A stretch of DNA of 64,000 nt, taken from the NCBI GenBank assembly GCA_035765635.1, contig DASTWZ010000042.1, positions 62,001 to 126,000 on the forward strand. The letters are read 5' to 3'. Of the stretch, positions 45,556 through 55,867 are shown one piece after another. The number at the start of each line of letters is the position of its first letter. The first letter of the stretch is position 1. Source of the DNA: EW11 sp035765635. Its GTDB lineage: Bacteria; Verrucomicrobiota; Verrucomicrobiia; Opitutales; Opitutaceae. Position numbers and translations under genes: made by a program. The notes beneath the pieces were generated by a model. The model saw only the letters and a list, made by a program, of their open reading frames with translations, did no database searches and was not told where the DNA came from.

Positions 45556-46755
45556 TTAGCTTCGTTGCATGATGGCGACGAAGAATCCGTCGCCATCATG
45601 ACCTGCGGGCCAGAGCTGGACTCCTTCGGAGACCACTTTCCCCGTGAAGGGTCGCTCGGGCGCGCGCAACGCAAATGCCGGATTTTCCTGCAGAAAGGCG
45701 CGCACGGTTGCCGCGTTTTCGCTGCGACAGAGCGAGCACGTGGCATAGACGAGCAGGCCGCCCGGCCGAACGTGCCGGGCATATTCGGAGAGAAGCTTGC
45801 GCTGCAGCCCCGCGCTTTCGCGGATATTGTCGGCGGTCGTGACCCACTTCAAATGCGGCGAGCGGCGCCACGTGCCCGAACCGCTGCAGGGAGCATCGAC
45901 CAGCACACCATCGAATTCGCCTTTGGGTTCGAGCGTCACGTCGATGTTGGCGAGGCGGGAGCGCTGCGCGCGCAGCGAAAGTTCATCGAGGGCGGCGCTG
46001 CGAATATCATGGGCCACGACTCGACCGCGAGGCCCCACCATCTGTGCGAGCTGCAGGGTCTTCCCGCCTGCGCCGGCGCAGGCATCGAGCCAGCGCGTCG
46101 AGGGCGCCAGGGGGATGGTTTGCAGGACGAGTTGAGACCCGAGATCCTGGATCTCGAATCGCCCTTTGCCAAATGACCCTGTTTTCGTGGCATCGATGTC
46201 GCCCAAGAGTTCGATGGCGTCGGCCGAGAGGTTTGATTGCCGATAGCTCCAACCGAGAGTTTCAAATTCGCGCAGCACGTCGGTGATTGCGCCGGGATCG
46301 ACTCGCAGCCAGAGGGGCGCGCGCCGGTGAAGCGCATCGAGCTCTGGAGAAACACTCGCGGCAGGACATTCGTCTTTGACCCAGTCCGGCACCAACGAAT
46401 CCGTCACGCCGAGAATTCGCGCGCGATCTTCCATCGCCGCAGGCAAAACCGGGAAGCGGCTACCAAGCGAAGCTTTCAGCGGCGCCATCGCAATCGTATC
46501 GGCAGCCATCCAGATGATCGCGGCAACGGCTCCGTCCTCCGAACGCGCCTCGATTTCTTCAAACCATGACCAGAAGCGCACCGCGGTGTAGAGCAGCTCA
46601 CGGTACAGGCGACGATCGCGCGAACCGAAGCGTTTTTCTTTTGTAATGGATTGCTGGATACGCGCGGGCAGGTTCCGGTCGCGCCGGATGTCGGATCGAA
46701 TCGCCCCGAGCAGTGCCAGAAATGTCCGGGCCTGATTTCCGGCGATCGAACTCAC
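45556..46755 (-). CDS. RsmB/NOL1-NOP2-Sun-family RNA m5C methyltransferase
   Basis: The 399-residue protein has a NusB-like N-terminal region and a Rossmann methyltransferase with SAM motif DACAGAGGKTLQLA, motif IV DAPCSGSGTWRR with its catalytic-cycle Cys, and motif VI YATCSLCRSEN with the nucleophile Cys. It would methylate a cytosine of rRNA, most likely 16S rRNA C967 if it is RsmB, but RsmF-like function is possible. It follows lptD by 5 bp. Confidence 0.9.
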   Translation of the reverse strand: MSSIAGNQARTFLALLGAIRSDIRRDRNLPARIQQSITKEKRFGSRDRRLYRELLYTAVRFWSWFEEIEARSEDGAVAAIIWMAADTIAMAPLKASLGSRFPVLPAAMEDRARILGVTDSLVPDWVKDECPAASVSPELDALHRRAPLWLRVDPGAITDVLREFETLGWSYRQSNLSADAIELLGDIDATKTGSFGKGRFEIQDLGSQLVLQTIPLAPSTRWLDACAGAGGKTLQLAQMVGPRGRVVAHDIRSAALDELSLRAQRSRLANIDVTLEPKGEFDGVLVDAPCSGSGTWRRSPHLKWVTTADNIRESAGLQRKLLSEYARHVRPGGLLVYATCSLCRSENAATVRAFLQENPAFALRAPERPFTGKVVSEGVQLWPAGHDGDGFFVAIMQRS

Positions 46756-46760
46756 GTTGC

Positions 46761-48890
46761 TCAGAGACCGATCAGGTTCACACGGAGCGCGAAGCCGAAG
46801 CTGCTTTCGCGACGGCGACCGCTGTAGAACGAGACCGCATAGTCAATCGACCAGAGGTTTCGAAGGTTCTGCCGAAGACCAACTGTGCGTTCGATGAAAC
46901 GCGTTTCGCGCGCATCGTAATCGAGCCGGGCAAACGCTTCGTACGCCTCGGTGATGCGATAGCGTCCGTCGACGACGTACTCCTGAATTTGCTGGGCGAG
47001 ATAGCGGTTCGAGAAGCGGACCGACCATGCGTTTGAATCCAAAATCCGGATACCGGTATTGAATTCCTGCACGCCAAAATCTTTCGGATCGACGCTGTTG
47101 TAGGCCTCGAAGCGCACCCAGTCGGCGGGCATGAACGCGAATTCCGTGTGCAGATCCGAGACTTTGTCCTGGCCGATCTCGCGTTCGAACTGAACGTCTG
47201 CCGCGACATTCAGCATCAGGAGGTCGCGCGAACCGTATTTCTTGTCGCGCGTTTGAAAGAGATTATCGACGCCGATGCGGAGCGTGTTGATGGCGTGAAG
47301 CTCGTCGATGTTGCGCTGATCACCGAGCTCGAGCGGTTGCAGATAGGTCGAGAAAATCGTGCGATCGATGTCGGGAATGTAAGCACTGCCTTTATCCGCG
47401 GCCGGAATGTAGCGATAGGAAACGCGCGGCGTGAGCAGATGGCGGATGCCGTCGATCTTCCAGCGCTCGTTCTTGTATTCGTAAACCGCGCTCGTGCGCA
47501 GGTTCGCATCGAAACCAACTTCCCCGAGGACGCGCGTATAATCGTCGCGGCCCACGGCATGCGAGTAATAGGTGAACCGGCCGCCAGCAACGGGCGTGAA
47601 CGTGAAATAATCTCCGGCTCCCATCGGCCGGCTCAGGCCATAGAACGCGTCGAACCGGGTGCTATTCAGCGCGGGCACTCCCGCGACTTGAATGTCTTCT
47701 TCGCGGAGAACCGCGGCCGAGGCATTGAACCGCTCGTAAATGCCGAGCCCAATCGGCGTCGGCATCAAATCGAAACGCAATTCCGGGAGCCGCTCCTGCA
47801 CGCGCACGAAGTCGTTCGGTTGGAAACGGCTGAAGAGCGAAACGATGTAGTTGTTTCCCGCATACTCGCCCTCGATAAATGTATCCGGAGTTTGGACACG
47901 CGAGAACTCGTCCGGGATGAAGTCGCGGATGACGTCGGAATCGCTCCAATAACGCAGCTGACCAAAGAGCGTGATGCGCTCGTTGATCTGCTGGTGGTGA
48001 TCCCATTCGATGTATCCGCGGTCGGCTTGAATCGGTCGGGCCAGAGCGTCTTGCAGTCGGTCGCCGTAGTCATGGATGTACCCGGAGCGAAAACTGCCGA
48101 AGAGTTCCTGAGTGCCGATGTTCAGATCATAAGTGCCTGATGGACCTGCGAGCAGTCCTCGGCGCGTGTAGTACGCGATGTCCCCGCCGAGTTTGACGCC
48201 GTCGAAAACCGGCACATGCAAGCCTAGTCCGACATGGGCGCCGAGCGAAGCGCGGTAGCCGAAATGCGCATCGGTGTAGCCGAGCAGTGACTCGTTGAGT
48301 TTCTGCTCAAATTTCGGAATGGAAATCGGCACTGTAGTGCCAAGTCCAATACGCGCTTTATCCGCGCTCACCGTTTGCCCCGGCGTGTAGTAAACGCGTT
48401 CCGCCTTCAACGACGGCGCAATGGAGTCCGGCTCGGTGTAGAAGAGGCGCGCGTCATCCACGATGATCTTCGAGCGATCGCCGGAAACATGCACGCCCGT
48501 CATATAGAGCGGAAATTCGCCGAGGCGCATGTTCTCCACCGTGAAGCTCTGGTCTTCGATCTTGTAGACGAGCTGATCGGCCAACATGCGGCGCGGACCG
48601 CGCGTGAGCGACACATGTCCCCGGGCCACGGCGATATTCGTCTTCGGATTGTAGCGAATCTCGTCGGCCAGGAGCAGGGCATTTTCCCACTGCAGGTGCG
48701 CATTGCCCGTGAAAACGATCTCTCCGGTCTTCGCGTCGGTATCGAACGTCTTGGCGTCCATCTGCGGCCTGATCGCTGCGGGCAAAGCAGTCGCCATCAA
48801 GGCCATCGTGGCAGAAAGCAGAAACAGTTGGCGTCGGGTCACGGTGGGCGGAGCAAAGAAGGCGGGCGCGGCTCTAGCAAGCTCAGGCAT
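46761..48890 (-). CDS. lptD: LptD-like outer-membrane LPS assembly protein
   Basis: The 709-residue protein has an Arg-containing signal sequence (RRQLFLLSATMALMATALPAA), an OstA/LptA-like beta-jelly-roll region (about 40-170: GEIVFTGNAHLQWENALLLADEI with ARGHVSLTRGPRRM) and a long beta-rich C-terminal barrel ending in FALRVNLIGL. This is the LptD layout, though divergent from proteobacterial LptD and without a clear conserved Cys pair. ATG 48890 starts the signal. Divergent from ppc with 102 bp between starts. Confidence 0.8.
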   Translation of the reverse strand: MPELARAAPAFFAPPTVTRRQLFLLSATMALMATALPAAIRPQMDAKTFDTDAKTGEIVFTGNAHLQWENALLLADEIRYNPKTNIAVARGHVSLTRGPRRMLADQLVYKIEDQSFTVENMRLGEFPLYMTGVHVSGDRSKIIVDDARLFYTEPDSIAPSLKAERVYYTPGQTVSADKARIGLGTTVPISIPKFEQKLNESLLGYTDAHFGYRASLGAHVGLGLHVPVFDGVKLGGDIAYYTRRGLLAGPSGTYDLNIGTQELFGSFRSGYIHDYGDRLQDALARPIQADRGYIEWDHHQQINERITLFGQLRYWSDSDVIRDFIPDEFSRVQTPDTFIEGEYAGNNYIVSLFSRFQPNDFVRVQERLPELRFDLMPTPIGLGIYERFNASAAVLREEDIQVAGVPALNSTRFDAFYGLSRPMGAGDYFTFTPVAGGRFTYYSHAVGRDDYTRVLGEVGFDANLRTSAVYEYKNERWKIDGIRHLLTPRVSYRYIPAADKGSAYIPDIDRTIFSTYLQPLELGDQRNIDELHAINTLRIGVDNLFQTRDKKYGSRDLLMLNVAADVQFEREIGQDKVSDLHTEFAFMPADWVRFEAYNSVDPKDFGVQEFNTGIRILDSNAWSVRFSNRYLAQQIQEYVVDGRYRITEAYEAFARLDYDARETRFIERTVGLRQNLRNLWSIDYAVSFYSGRRRESSFGFALRVNLIGL

Positions 48891-48992
48891 GCGTGAAAGA
48901 GCCCCGTGAAAATTGGGCGCACAAACCGCGAAATACTTTTCGCTTTGCTGCGCCTGCTGACCCGCGCATCGTGCGCGCTGCTCGCGACCGCC

Positions 48993-51779
48993 ATGCCCGA
49001 TTCTTCTCCACGCAACGCATCCACTGCCTTGAAAGACCTCGCGCACCTTCGGGCCGAGATTCGCTCACTCGGCAGCGCGCTGGGAAGGGTCATCACCAAG
49101 CTCGAGGGCCAGTCGACCTTCGAACTCGTCGAGAAACTTCGCACCCTGGCAAAAGCAAGCCGGGCAGGGGACGAAACCGCTGCCGCCAAACTGGAAGAAA
49201 CGGTCGCCAAATTGAATCCGCGCGACGCCTTCAACCAGGCGATGGCATTCACACTGTATTTTGAATTGGTCAACCTGGCCGAAGAAAATTTCCGCATCCT
49301 CCTGCTGCGAAAACGTCGCGCGGCCCGGCTCGGCGGTTCGTCCAAAAGCAGCGACGGCAAACCCATTCGCGAATCGATCGAAGCTGCCATCGTCGAATTG
49401 AAATCACGCGGCGTCACCTCGGCCGAACTGCAATCGATTCTCGACCATCTTTCGATCGAACTCGTTTTCACGGCTCATCCAACCGAGTCGAAACGCCGCA
49501 CGCTGCTGACGAAACTGCAGAGGCTCGCGAAGATTCTGCGCGAGCGCCAGCGACCTGACAGCAGCGACGTTCAGTATTCAGATCCTGCATACGTCGAACG
49601 CGAGATTGCCTCGCTCTGGTTGACGGATCGCAGCCGGGTTGCCCGCCCGGAGGTCGCGGATGAGGCGCGCACCGGCCTTTGGTACTTCGACACGACGCTC
49701 TACGACACGTTGCCGCAGCTTTACAGCGACATGGAGCGCGCCGTGAAACAGCATTATCCCGATGTCACGCCGCCCAAGCGCTGGTTGACGTTTGGGTCGT
49801 GGATCGGCGGCGATCGCGATGGGAACCCCAATGTTACCTCGAAGGTGACCGCGGATATTCTGCTGCTCCATCGCCGGCTCGCGCTCGATAAACTGGCGGC
49901 CGACGTGCGCAACCTCGCGCGTTATCTCACGGTTTCCGATCGCCGCGATTCGATCCAGCCGAGTTTGAAAAAACTTCTTCGTGAGAGCCGCGTCCTCTCC
50001 GAGCAGGTCTCGCGCCTTCGTGATCGGTATCCACACGAGCCCTACAGACTCGTCCTCGTCGCGCTGCGCGAGCGTTTGATGCAGGCCATGAATGCCTCTC
50101 GGGATGAGCATACGTTGGACCTCGAAGAAACGAACCTCGCGGGCCTGCGCAGCGAATCCGTCCGCGAGACGTTGGGCGTGATCGAAGAAAATTTGCTCGC
50201 CGGTCGCGGCGCCATGCTGGCCGAGGGCGATATCAAAGTGGTGCAGCAGCGCCTCGATGTCTTCGGATTGCATACGGCGCGTTTGGATCTTCGCCAGCAC
50301 TCCGCGCAACACGAGGCAGCGGTCGCGGACGTCCTGGAACGAGCCGATTACCCGAAACTTTCCGAGGAGGAAAAAGTTTCCGCGCTCACGAACGCGATTG
50401 CCTCCGCCAAAGAACTGAAGCCGGAAATCCTCGCGGCATTTTCGCCCGCCGCGCGGCTCGTGCTGGATCCCATGCGTCTCGCAAAAATCGCCGTGCAGAA
50501 ATTCGGCCGCGAGGCGCTGGGCATCTACATCATCAGCATGACCAATGGCGTTTCCGACATGCTCGAGGTGCTGTTTCTCATGAAGATCAGCGGTCTCAGC
50601 CTGCAGATCGCGCCGCTTTTCGAGACGCTCGATGACCTGAATCGCGCGCCGGAGATTCTGAACTCGCTCTTCGGCCAGCCGGCCTACGTGTCATGCCTTT
50701 CTGAATACAAACGCCATCAGCACGTGATGCTCGGCTATTCGGATTCGAACAAGGATTGCGGATATCTGACGGCGAATTGGGCTCTCTACAAAGCACAGGA
50801 AACGATCACGGAGATCTGCGAGCAGAACAAAGTTCGCCTGACACTCTTTCATGGCCGCGGCGGTTCGATCGCGCGCGGTGGCGGGCCCGCCGCGAAGGCC
50901 ATCCTTGCGCAGCCGGTGGGACTGCGCGATGGAGAGATTCGCGTGACGGAGCAGGGCGAGGTGCTCTCGACCCGCTATCACGATGCAGATTTGGCGCATC
51001 GCATCCTCGAGCAGATGGCCTACGGCGTCCTGCTCGGTGCACACGCCGCGCGCAGCAAGACGGAGGTGCCGAAAGAGTGGACCGCCGCGATGGAGGCGAT
51101 GGCGGCAAAAGGCGTCGAGGCTTACAAGAAGCTCGTGCATGACGATCCGGAGTTCCTCGAGTTCTGGAAACAGGCCACGCCGATCGACGAGATCAGTAAC
51201 TTGAAACTCGGTTCGCGTCCGACGTTTCGCAAAGCCACGCAGTCGGTCGAAGATTTGCGCGCGATTCCGTGGGTGTTTTCGTGGATGCAGAGTCGCTTCG
51301 TGTTTCCGGGTTGGTTCGGCTTGGGCACGGCGCTCGACTCGGTGTTGCAACTAGGCCACGCGGGAAAACGGCTGCTGCGCAGGATGCATGCGGAATGGCC
51401 GTTTTTCCAAACGCTGATCGATAACGCGCAGCTTACCTTGCGCAAAGCCGACATGCCGATCGCACGCCTCTACGCGCAGCTGGTCGATGACAAACGCATT
51501 CGCGGAAAAATTCTCGCGGCACTCGAAACCGAGTTCGCGCTGACGGAATCGACGATCCTGAGTGTGACGGGAGAAAAGCAGCTGCTCGCGAGCGAGCCTG
51601 TTTTGCTCAACTCCGTTAAGCTGAGAAATCCGTACATCGATCCGCTGAACTACATTCAAGTGGAGATGTTGCGCCGTCTGCGTTCTGGAAAACTTTCGAA
51701 AGAAGACGAGGAAGCAACCCGCGCCGTGGTCGAGCTGACGATCAACGGCGTGAGCGGCGGCATCAAGAACACGGGTTGA
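48993..51779 (+). CDS. ppc: Phosphoenolpyruvate carboxylase
   Basis: The 928-residue protein has all PEPC marks: His162 in FTAHPTESKRRT, GSWIGGDRDGNPNVT, LGYSDSNKDCGYLTANW, and the C-terminal catalytic FHGRGGSIARGGGP, ending with NGVSGGIKNTG. It makes oxaloacetate from phosphoenolpyruvate and bicarbonate. ATG 48993 is chosen over an in-frame GTG at 48906 because the extra 29 residues are not family-like. Confidence 0.97.
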   Translation: MPDSSPRNASTALKDLAHLRAEIRSLGSALGRVITKLEGQSTFELVEKLRTLAKASRAGDETAAAKLEETVAKLNPRDAFNQAMAFTLYFELVNLAEENFRILLLRKRRAARLGGSSKSSDGKPIRESIEAAIVELKSRGVTSAELQSILDHLSIELVFTAHPTESKRRTLLTKLQRLAKILRERQRPDSSDVQYSDPAYVEREIASLWLTDRSRVARPEVADEARTGLWYFDTTLYDTLPQLYSDMERAVKQHYPDVTPPKRWLTFGSWIGGDRDGNPNVTSKVTADILLLHRRLALDKLAADVRNLARYLTVSDRRDSIQPSLKKLLRESRVLSEQVSRLRDRYPHEPYRLVLVALRERLMQAMNASRDEHTLDLEETNLAGLRSESVRETLGVIEENLLAGRGAMLAEGDIKVVQQRLDVFGLHTARLDLRQHSAQHEAAVADVLERADYPKLSEEEKVSALTNAIASAKELKPEILAAFSPAARLVLDPMRLAKIAVQKFGREALGIYIISMTNGVSDMLEVLFLMKISGLSLQIAPLFETLDDLNRAPEILNSLFGQPAYVSCLSEYKRHQHVMLGYSDSNKDCGYLTANWALYKAQETITEICEQNKVRLTLFHGRGGSIARGGGPAAKAILAQPVGLRDGEIRVTEQGEVLSTRYHDADLAHRILEQMAYGVLLGAHAARSKTEVPKEWTAAMEAMAAKGVEAYKKLVHDDPEFLEFWKQATPIDEISNLKLGSRPTFRKATQSVEDLRAIPWVFSWMQSRFVFPGWFGLGTALDSVLQLGHAGKRLLRRMHAEWPFFQTLIDNAQLTLRKADMPIARLYAQLVDDKRIRGKILAALETEFALTESTILSVTGEKQLLASEPVLLNSVKLRNPYIDPLNYIQVEMLRRLRSGKLSKEDEEATRAVVELTINGVSGGIKNTG

Positions 51780-51793
51780 GATCGGAAACGCAT

Positions 51794-51811
51794 CCCCACG
51801 AATGCGTGGGG
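51794..51811 (+). terminator. Short hairpin after ppc
   Basis: A 7-bp stem CCCCACG/CGTGGGG with an AATG loop starts 15 bp past the ppc stop. The tail TTGATCCC is not a U tract, so it is a weak terminator candidate. Confidence 0.45.
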
Positions 51812-51895
51812 TTGATCCCGGCGCAGGCTTTCCGAAAACTGCGGGCTAGACGATTTCCCCGTCCGCGCGCATGTTGCGCCTAACCCCTTGTCGCC

Positions 51896-54106
51896 GTGAT
51901 CCTATCGAAAGCCGAACTGAAGTCATTCATCGACGCGAAAAACGGACATCCCCACGCGCTGCTGGGCATGCACGTTCAGAAAACCGGCAAAGCCCCGGGC
52001 ATCGTGGTGCGCGCGCTCATTCGAGAAGCGGCGAAGTGCGAAGTCGTCGACGTGAAATCCGGACAAGCTTACCCGATGACGTCGCTTGCGCCGGAAGGTT
52101 TTTTCGAGGGGGTGATTGCAGATCGTCATGAAGTTTTCCGCTATCAACTGCGCGCGACGCTCCACAACAAGGAGGTCCGTCAATTCTACGATCCGTACGC
52201 CTTTCTGCCGACGCTGGGCGACCTCGATCTGCACCTTTTCAACGAGGGCAACGACCACCGCGTTTACGAAAAACTAGGCGCGCATGTGCGCACGATCGAC
52301 GATGCGCCGGGTGTTTCCTTCGCGGTGTGGGCGCCGAACGCGGCGCGCGTTTCCGTGGTGGGAAACTTCAACCACTGGGACGGTCGCTATCATCCGATGC
52401 GTCCGCTCGGCGCATCCGGTGTATGGGAAATCTTCATACCAGGTTTGGCCGCGGGCGAATTCTACAAATACGAGATTTACGACAAGCAAGGGCACCTGCG
52501 TCTGAAGACCGACCCGTACGGCACGTATTTCGAAGCGCCGCCCAACAATGCCTCGATCGTGTATGATTCCGGCAACTACAAGTGGAACGACGCGACCTGG
52601 ATCGATGCGCGCAAGGCCAAGGCCGGACAACTCGATCAGCCGGTCTCGGTTTACGAGGTGCACCTGGGCTCATGGCGATTGAAGGCGTCTGATGCCGAAC
52701 AGCGCTTCACCTACCGCGAACTGGCGCCGCTGCTGGCCGAATATGTTTTGGAAATGGGTTTCACCCACGTCGAGTTGATGCCTGTCGCCGAACATCCATT
52801 CGATGGTTCGTGGGGGTATCAGGTTACTGGATACTTCGCGCCAACCCAGCGCTATGGCACGCCGGACGACTTCGCCTATTTCGTCGATTACCTGCATCAG
52901 AAAGGCATCGGTGTGATCGTCGATTGGGTCCCGGGACATTTTCCGCGCGATGCGTTCGCGCTGGCGGAATTCGATGGCACGCATCTCTTCGAGCACGCCG
53001 ACCCGCGCCAGGGCGCGCACATGGATTGGGGCACGCTGATCTTCAACTACGGCCGGAACGAAGTGCGCTGTTTCCTCGTGGGCAATGCACTCTTCTGGTT
53101 CGATCGTTTCCACGTCGACGGGCTGCGCGTGGACGCCGTCGCGTCGATGCTTTACCTCGATTACTCACGCAAAGCCAACGAATGGATTCCGAACAAATAC
53201 GGCGGCCGCGAAAATCTGGAGGCGATCGATTTCCTGCGCGTGGCGAATGACTTGGTTCACCAATATTTCCCTGGCGGTCTGATGATCGCGGAGGAATCGA
53301 CTTCTTTCGCCGGCGTCACGCGCTCGACGAAGGACAACGGCCTGGGTTTCGACTACAAGTGGAACATGGGCTGGATGAACGACACGCTCCGCTATTTCCA
53401 GAAGGAAGCGGTGCACCGCAAGTGGCACCAGCACGACGTGACTTTCGGGATGCTCTATCAGTATTCCGAAAACTTCATCACCGTGTTTTCACACGACGAG
53501 GTGACCCACGGAAAAGCGTCGATGCTGTTGAAAATGGGCGCGTGGCACATTCCCGAAAAAGCCGCGAATCTGCGGTCCCTCTACGCGCATATGTGGGCCT
53601 GGCCCGGCAAGAAACTGCTCTTCATGGGCAGCGAGTTTGGTCAATCGCGCGAGTGGAATCACGCGGCGAGTCTCGACTGGCATCTCCTGCAATACATCGA
53701 TCACGAGGGAGTGCGTTTGCTGATTCGCGATTTGAACAAACTCTATCGCGAGGAGCCGGTGCTGAGCCGAAACGACCTGAATCCCCAGGGCTTCCGCTGG
53801 ATCGCCTGTCAGGATGCGGACGCGAGCGTGATCTCATATCTGCGCATGGATCCGTTCGAAATGACGATCTTCGCTGTCGTCGCGCATTTCACGCCGGTCG
53901 TGCGCAAACCGTATCGAATTGGCCTTCCACGCCGCGGCTTCTGGAAGGAAGTCATCAATACCAACAGCGAATATTACGGCGGCAGCGGCCTCGGCAACGG
54001 CGGCGGTGTTAACGCCGAAGATGTACCACACGACGGCCACGCCCAAAGCGTCGAGCTGACCTTGCCGCCCTACAGCACGACGATCTTCAAGTGGACCGCG
54101 CAGTGA
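51896..54106 (+). CDS. glgB: 1,4-alpha-glucan branching enzyme
   Basis: The 736-residue protein starts with GTG and has two N-terminal CBM48-type beta domains (VSFAVWAPNAARVSVVGNFN) and a GH13 barrel. The nucleophile Asp is in FHVDGLRVDAVASM, the acid/base Glu in MIAEEST, and the third Asp in VFSHDEV; a C-terminal beta domain closes it. It makes alpha-1,6 branches in glycogen. No other glg gene is adjacent. Confidence 0.97.
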   Translation: MILSKAELKSFIDAKNGHPHALLGMHVQKTGKAPGIVVRALIREAAKCEVVDVKSGQAYPMTSLAPEGFFEGVIADRHEVFRYQLRATLHNKEVRQFYDPYAFLPTLGDLDLHLFNEGNDHRVYEKLGAHVRTIDDAPGVSFAVWAPNAARVSVVGNFNHWDGRYHPMRPLGASGVWEIFIPGLAAGEFYKYEIYDKQGHLRLKTDPYGTYFEAPPNNASIVYDSGNYKWNDATWIDARKAKAGQLDQPVSVYEVHLGSWRLKASDAEQRFTYRELAPLLAEYVLEMGFTHVELMPVAEHPFDGSWGYQVTGYFAPTQRYGTPDDFAYFVDYLHQKGIGVIVDWVPGHFPRDAFALAEFDGTHLFEHADPRQGAHMDWGTLIFNYGRNEVRCFLVGNALFWFDRFHVDGLRVDAVASMLYLDYSRKANEWIPNKYGGRENLEAIDFLRVANDLVHQYFPGGLMIAEESTSFAGVTRSTKDNGLGFDYKWNMGWMNDTLRYFQKEAVHRKWHQHDVTFGMLYQYSENFITVFSHDEVTHGKASMLLKMGAWHIPEKAANLRSLYAHMWAWPGKKLLFMGSEFGQSREWNHAASLDWHLLQYIDHEGVRLLIRDLNKLYREEPVLSRNDLNPQGFRWIACQDADASVISYLRMDPFEMTIFAVVAHFTPVVRKPYRIGLPRRGFWKEVINTNSEYYGGSGLGNGGGVNAEDVPHDGHAQSVELTLPPYSTTIFKWTAQ

Positions 54107-54129
54107 GCGCCGGCTGTTTTTTTAGCGAC

Positions 54130-54163
54130 AAAGAGCCGCTCTAAATTCCTCTTTGCTCTTTTT
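54130..54163 (+). terminator. Terminator candidate between glgB and the creatininase-like gene
   Basis: AAAGAGC pairs with GCTCTTT across an 18-nt loop and is followed rightward by TT then GAG, giving a short U5 run. It lies 23 bp past the glgB stop in a convergent gap. Confidence 0.5.
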
Positions 54164-54188
54164 GAGCCTTTTCGCGGCCAAAAGGTTT

Positions 54189-55742
54189 TCAGCGCGATTC
54201 CAAGTTCGACAGCTTCTGTGCGAGCGCTGCAGCGCCGGCCTCAGCCCAGCGCTCGCCTTTTTGGAGGGTGGCGGATTTTGCGTCACCCATCACGCCGGAC
54301 TCGGAAATGTCGGCGGTCATCCAGGAGAGATAAGCGGAAGCATTGTCGAGACGCACCATCCCGGCTGTGTCTCCACGCAAAGGATACTCGGAGACAGCCT
54401 TCTCCATGTGCACGAGATCACTTGCGATCAAGAGCATGAGAGACGTTTCCCATTCGCCCGCATGGAAACCGAACTCCGCTTCCTGTGGCGAAAGTGGGGG
54501 TTTGTAAGGCTGGCCCAGGATACCGGCGCGCATTTCCAGCGTGCTCTGAATTTCGCGAACCGTGTAGGCGAGGACCGACGTATTTCCGCCGTGGGAATTG
54601 AGAATGGCGATCTGCCGGAAACCGGCTGACTTGAGCTGCGCAGCGATCGCGAGAAGGAGGCGCCGCAGCGTTTTCCCCGAGATCGAAACGGTGCCGGGGA
54701 ATCCCAAATGCTCGTTGCTCTTTCCGTAGGTGATGGGCGGGGCGACAAAAATCGGCGCGCCGACGGGAAATTTTTTCAACATCTGCGCCACCCACATGTG
54801 GCCGAGCATGGCATCGACGCCCACGGGCAGATGTGGACCGTGCTGCTCGATCGAACCGGTGGGGATGATGACCCAGGCATCCGCGCGGTTGGGGATCTTG
54901 TCCCAATCGTCGCGAGACATCGCGGGCAAATAGCGGGAGCGAAAACCGTGTGGAAAAATCGGCACTTCCTCGGCGATCTCGTCATCGGGCGATGTGCCGA
55001 GCACGAGGTCAGTCTTTTTTTGGCCTCCGGCAAGCGAGGGTCGCGCGACGATTTCGAGGAGAAGCTGGCTGAGTTTTTCGCCCGCGTCGGAGACAAACGA
55101 AACGCCGTCGAGCGGCGGTCCAGGCGGCAGTGTCGGCGGAGAGCGGAAATTTCCCGGGCGAAAACTCGGGTCTATGACCCACGGCGCGCGTGAACTCGGC
55201 CGCGGTGTTTCGCCCAGAATTTTGGCGACAGCCGCCTGTGTCCGCCCGCGGTCCTCGCTCGCCGGATGAAAGCTCAGGCCGACCCCGGCGGTCGTTGTAA
55301 CGAAAGTTTGGATACCGAGCGCGACGCGAATATCGCGCGACGCCGCATCGATGAATTCGACATTCCACGGACTCGTTGTGAGCAGGAGGAGTTTCTGGAT
55401 GCCCGCGGCTTTCACGCCCTCGGCAATTTCCAGGAGAAGATCGTGAGCCGTCTCTGGATCGATGCCGAAGACGCCGCTCGGATAGGGCGCGAGAGCAAAG
55501 CGGACCGGCGGCAACATCCGGATTTTGCCGAGCGCCTTGGCCCGATAGAGCGCGCGGCGCAACAAGGTGCTCCCGAGAATTTCCTCGGCGTCGAGCGGCA
55601 AACCGAGGCCGTGATCGCCCATGCCATAGACGGGCAGGATGGCCAAGGCGTGTTCGTCGAAATTGGACGCGCCAAACTCGGGCCACGCGAAATGCGCCCA
55701 GAATGTGTCACGTTCGACGTCAGCCAGCCACGTCATGCTCAT
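54189..55742 (-). CDS. Tandem creatininase-fold protein with degenerate N-terminal copy
   Basis: The 517-residue protein has two creatininase/MftE-like domains. The C-terminal one (about 275-517) is intact: IIPTGSIEQHGPHLPVGVD with metal ligands Glu299, His301 and Asp310, LNSHGGN, and GFHAGEWETS. The N-terminal one (about 1-265) keeps the outline ILPVYGMGDHGLGLPLDAE but has Gly where the first Glu should be and Gly for the second His, and LTTSPWN replaces LNSHGGN. Family members hydrolyse creatinine-like amides or trim peptide cofactors (MftE). No such pathway genes are near. ATG 55742 (or 55736) is chosen; it is divergent from purH. Confidence 0.88.
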   Translation of the reverse strand: MSMTWLADVERDTFWAHFAWPEFGASNFDEHALAILPVYGMGDHGLGLPLDAEEILGSTLLRRALYRAKALGKIRMLPPVRFALAPYPSGVFGIDPETAHDLLLEIAEGVKAAGIQKLLLLTTSPWNVEFIDAASRDIRVALGIQTFVTTTAGVGLSFHPASEDRGRTQAAVAKILGETPRPSSRAPWVIDPSFRPGNFRSPPTLPPGPPLDGVSFVSDAGEKLSQLLLEIVARPSLAGGQKKTDLVLGTSPDDEIAEEVPIFPHGFRSRYLPAMSRDDWDKIPNRADAWVIIPTGSIEQHGPHLPVGVDAMLGHMWVAQMLKKFPVGAPIFVAPPITYGKSNEHLGFPGTVSISGKTLRRLLLAIAAQLKSAGFRQIAILNSHGGNTSVLAYTVREIQSTLEMRAGILGQPYKPPLSPQEAEFGFHAGEWETSLMLLIASDLVHMEKAVSEYPLRGDTAGMVRLDNASAYLSWMTADISESGVMGDAKSATLQKGERWAEAGAAALAQKLSNLESR

Positions 55743-55867
55743 AACCGCGCAAACTGATCGGAGGCGCGCGTTTTCGCCAGCCCGCAATTTTGACAAATTC
55801 GTTAGGGAAAAGCGCGAGCCACATCGTGCTTGCTTCCCATTTTCGCGGGCCGCACAAACGCCCCTTT

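Noticed and set aside
54107..54188. Possible small gene in the glgB/creatininase gap
   Set aside because: The gap is 82 bp of AT-rich sequence with a hairpin and no credible start and frame.
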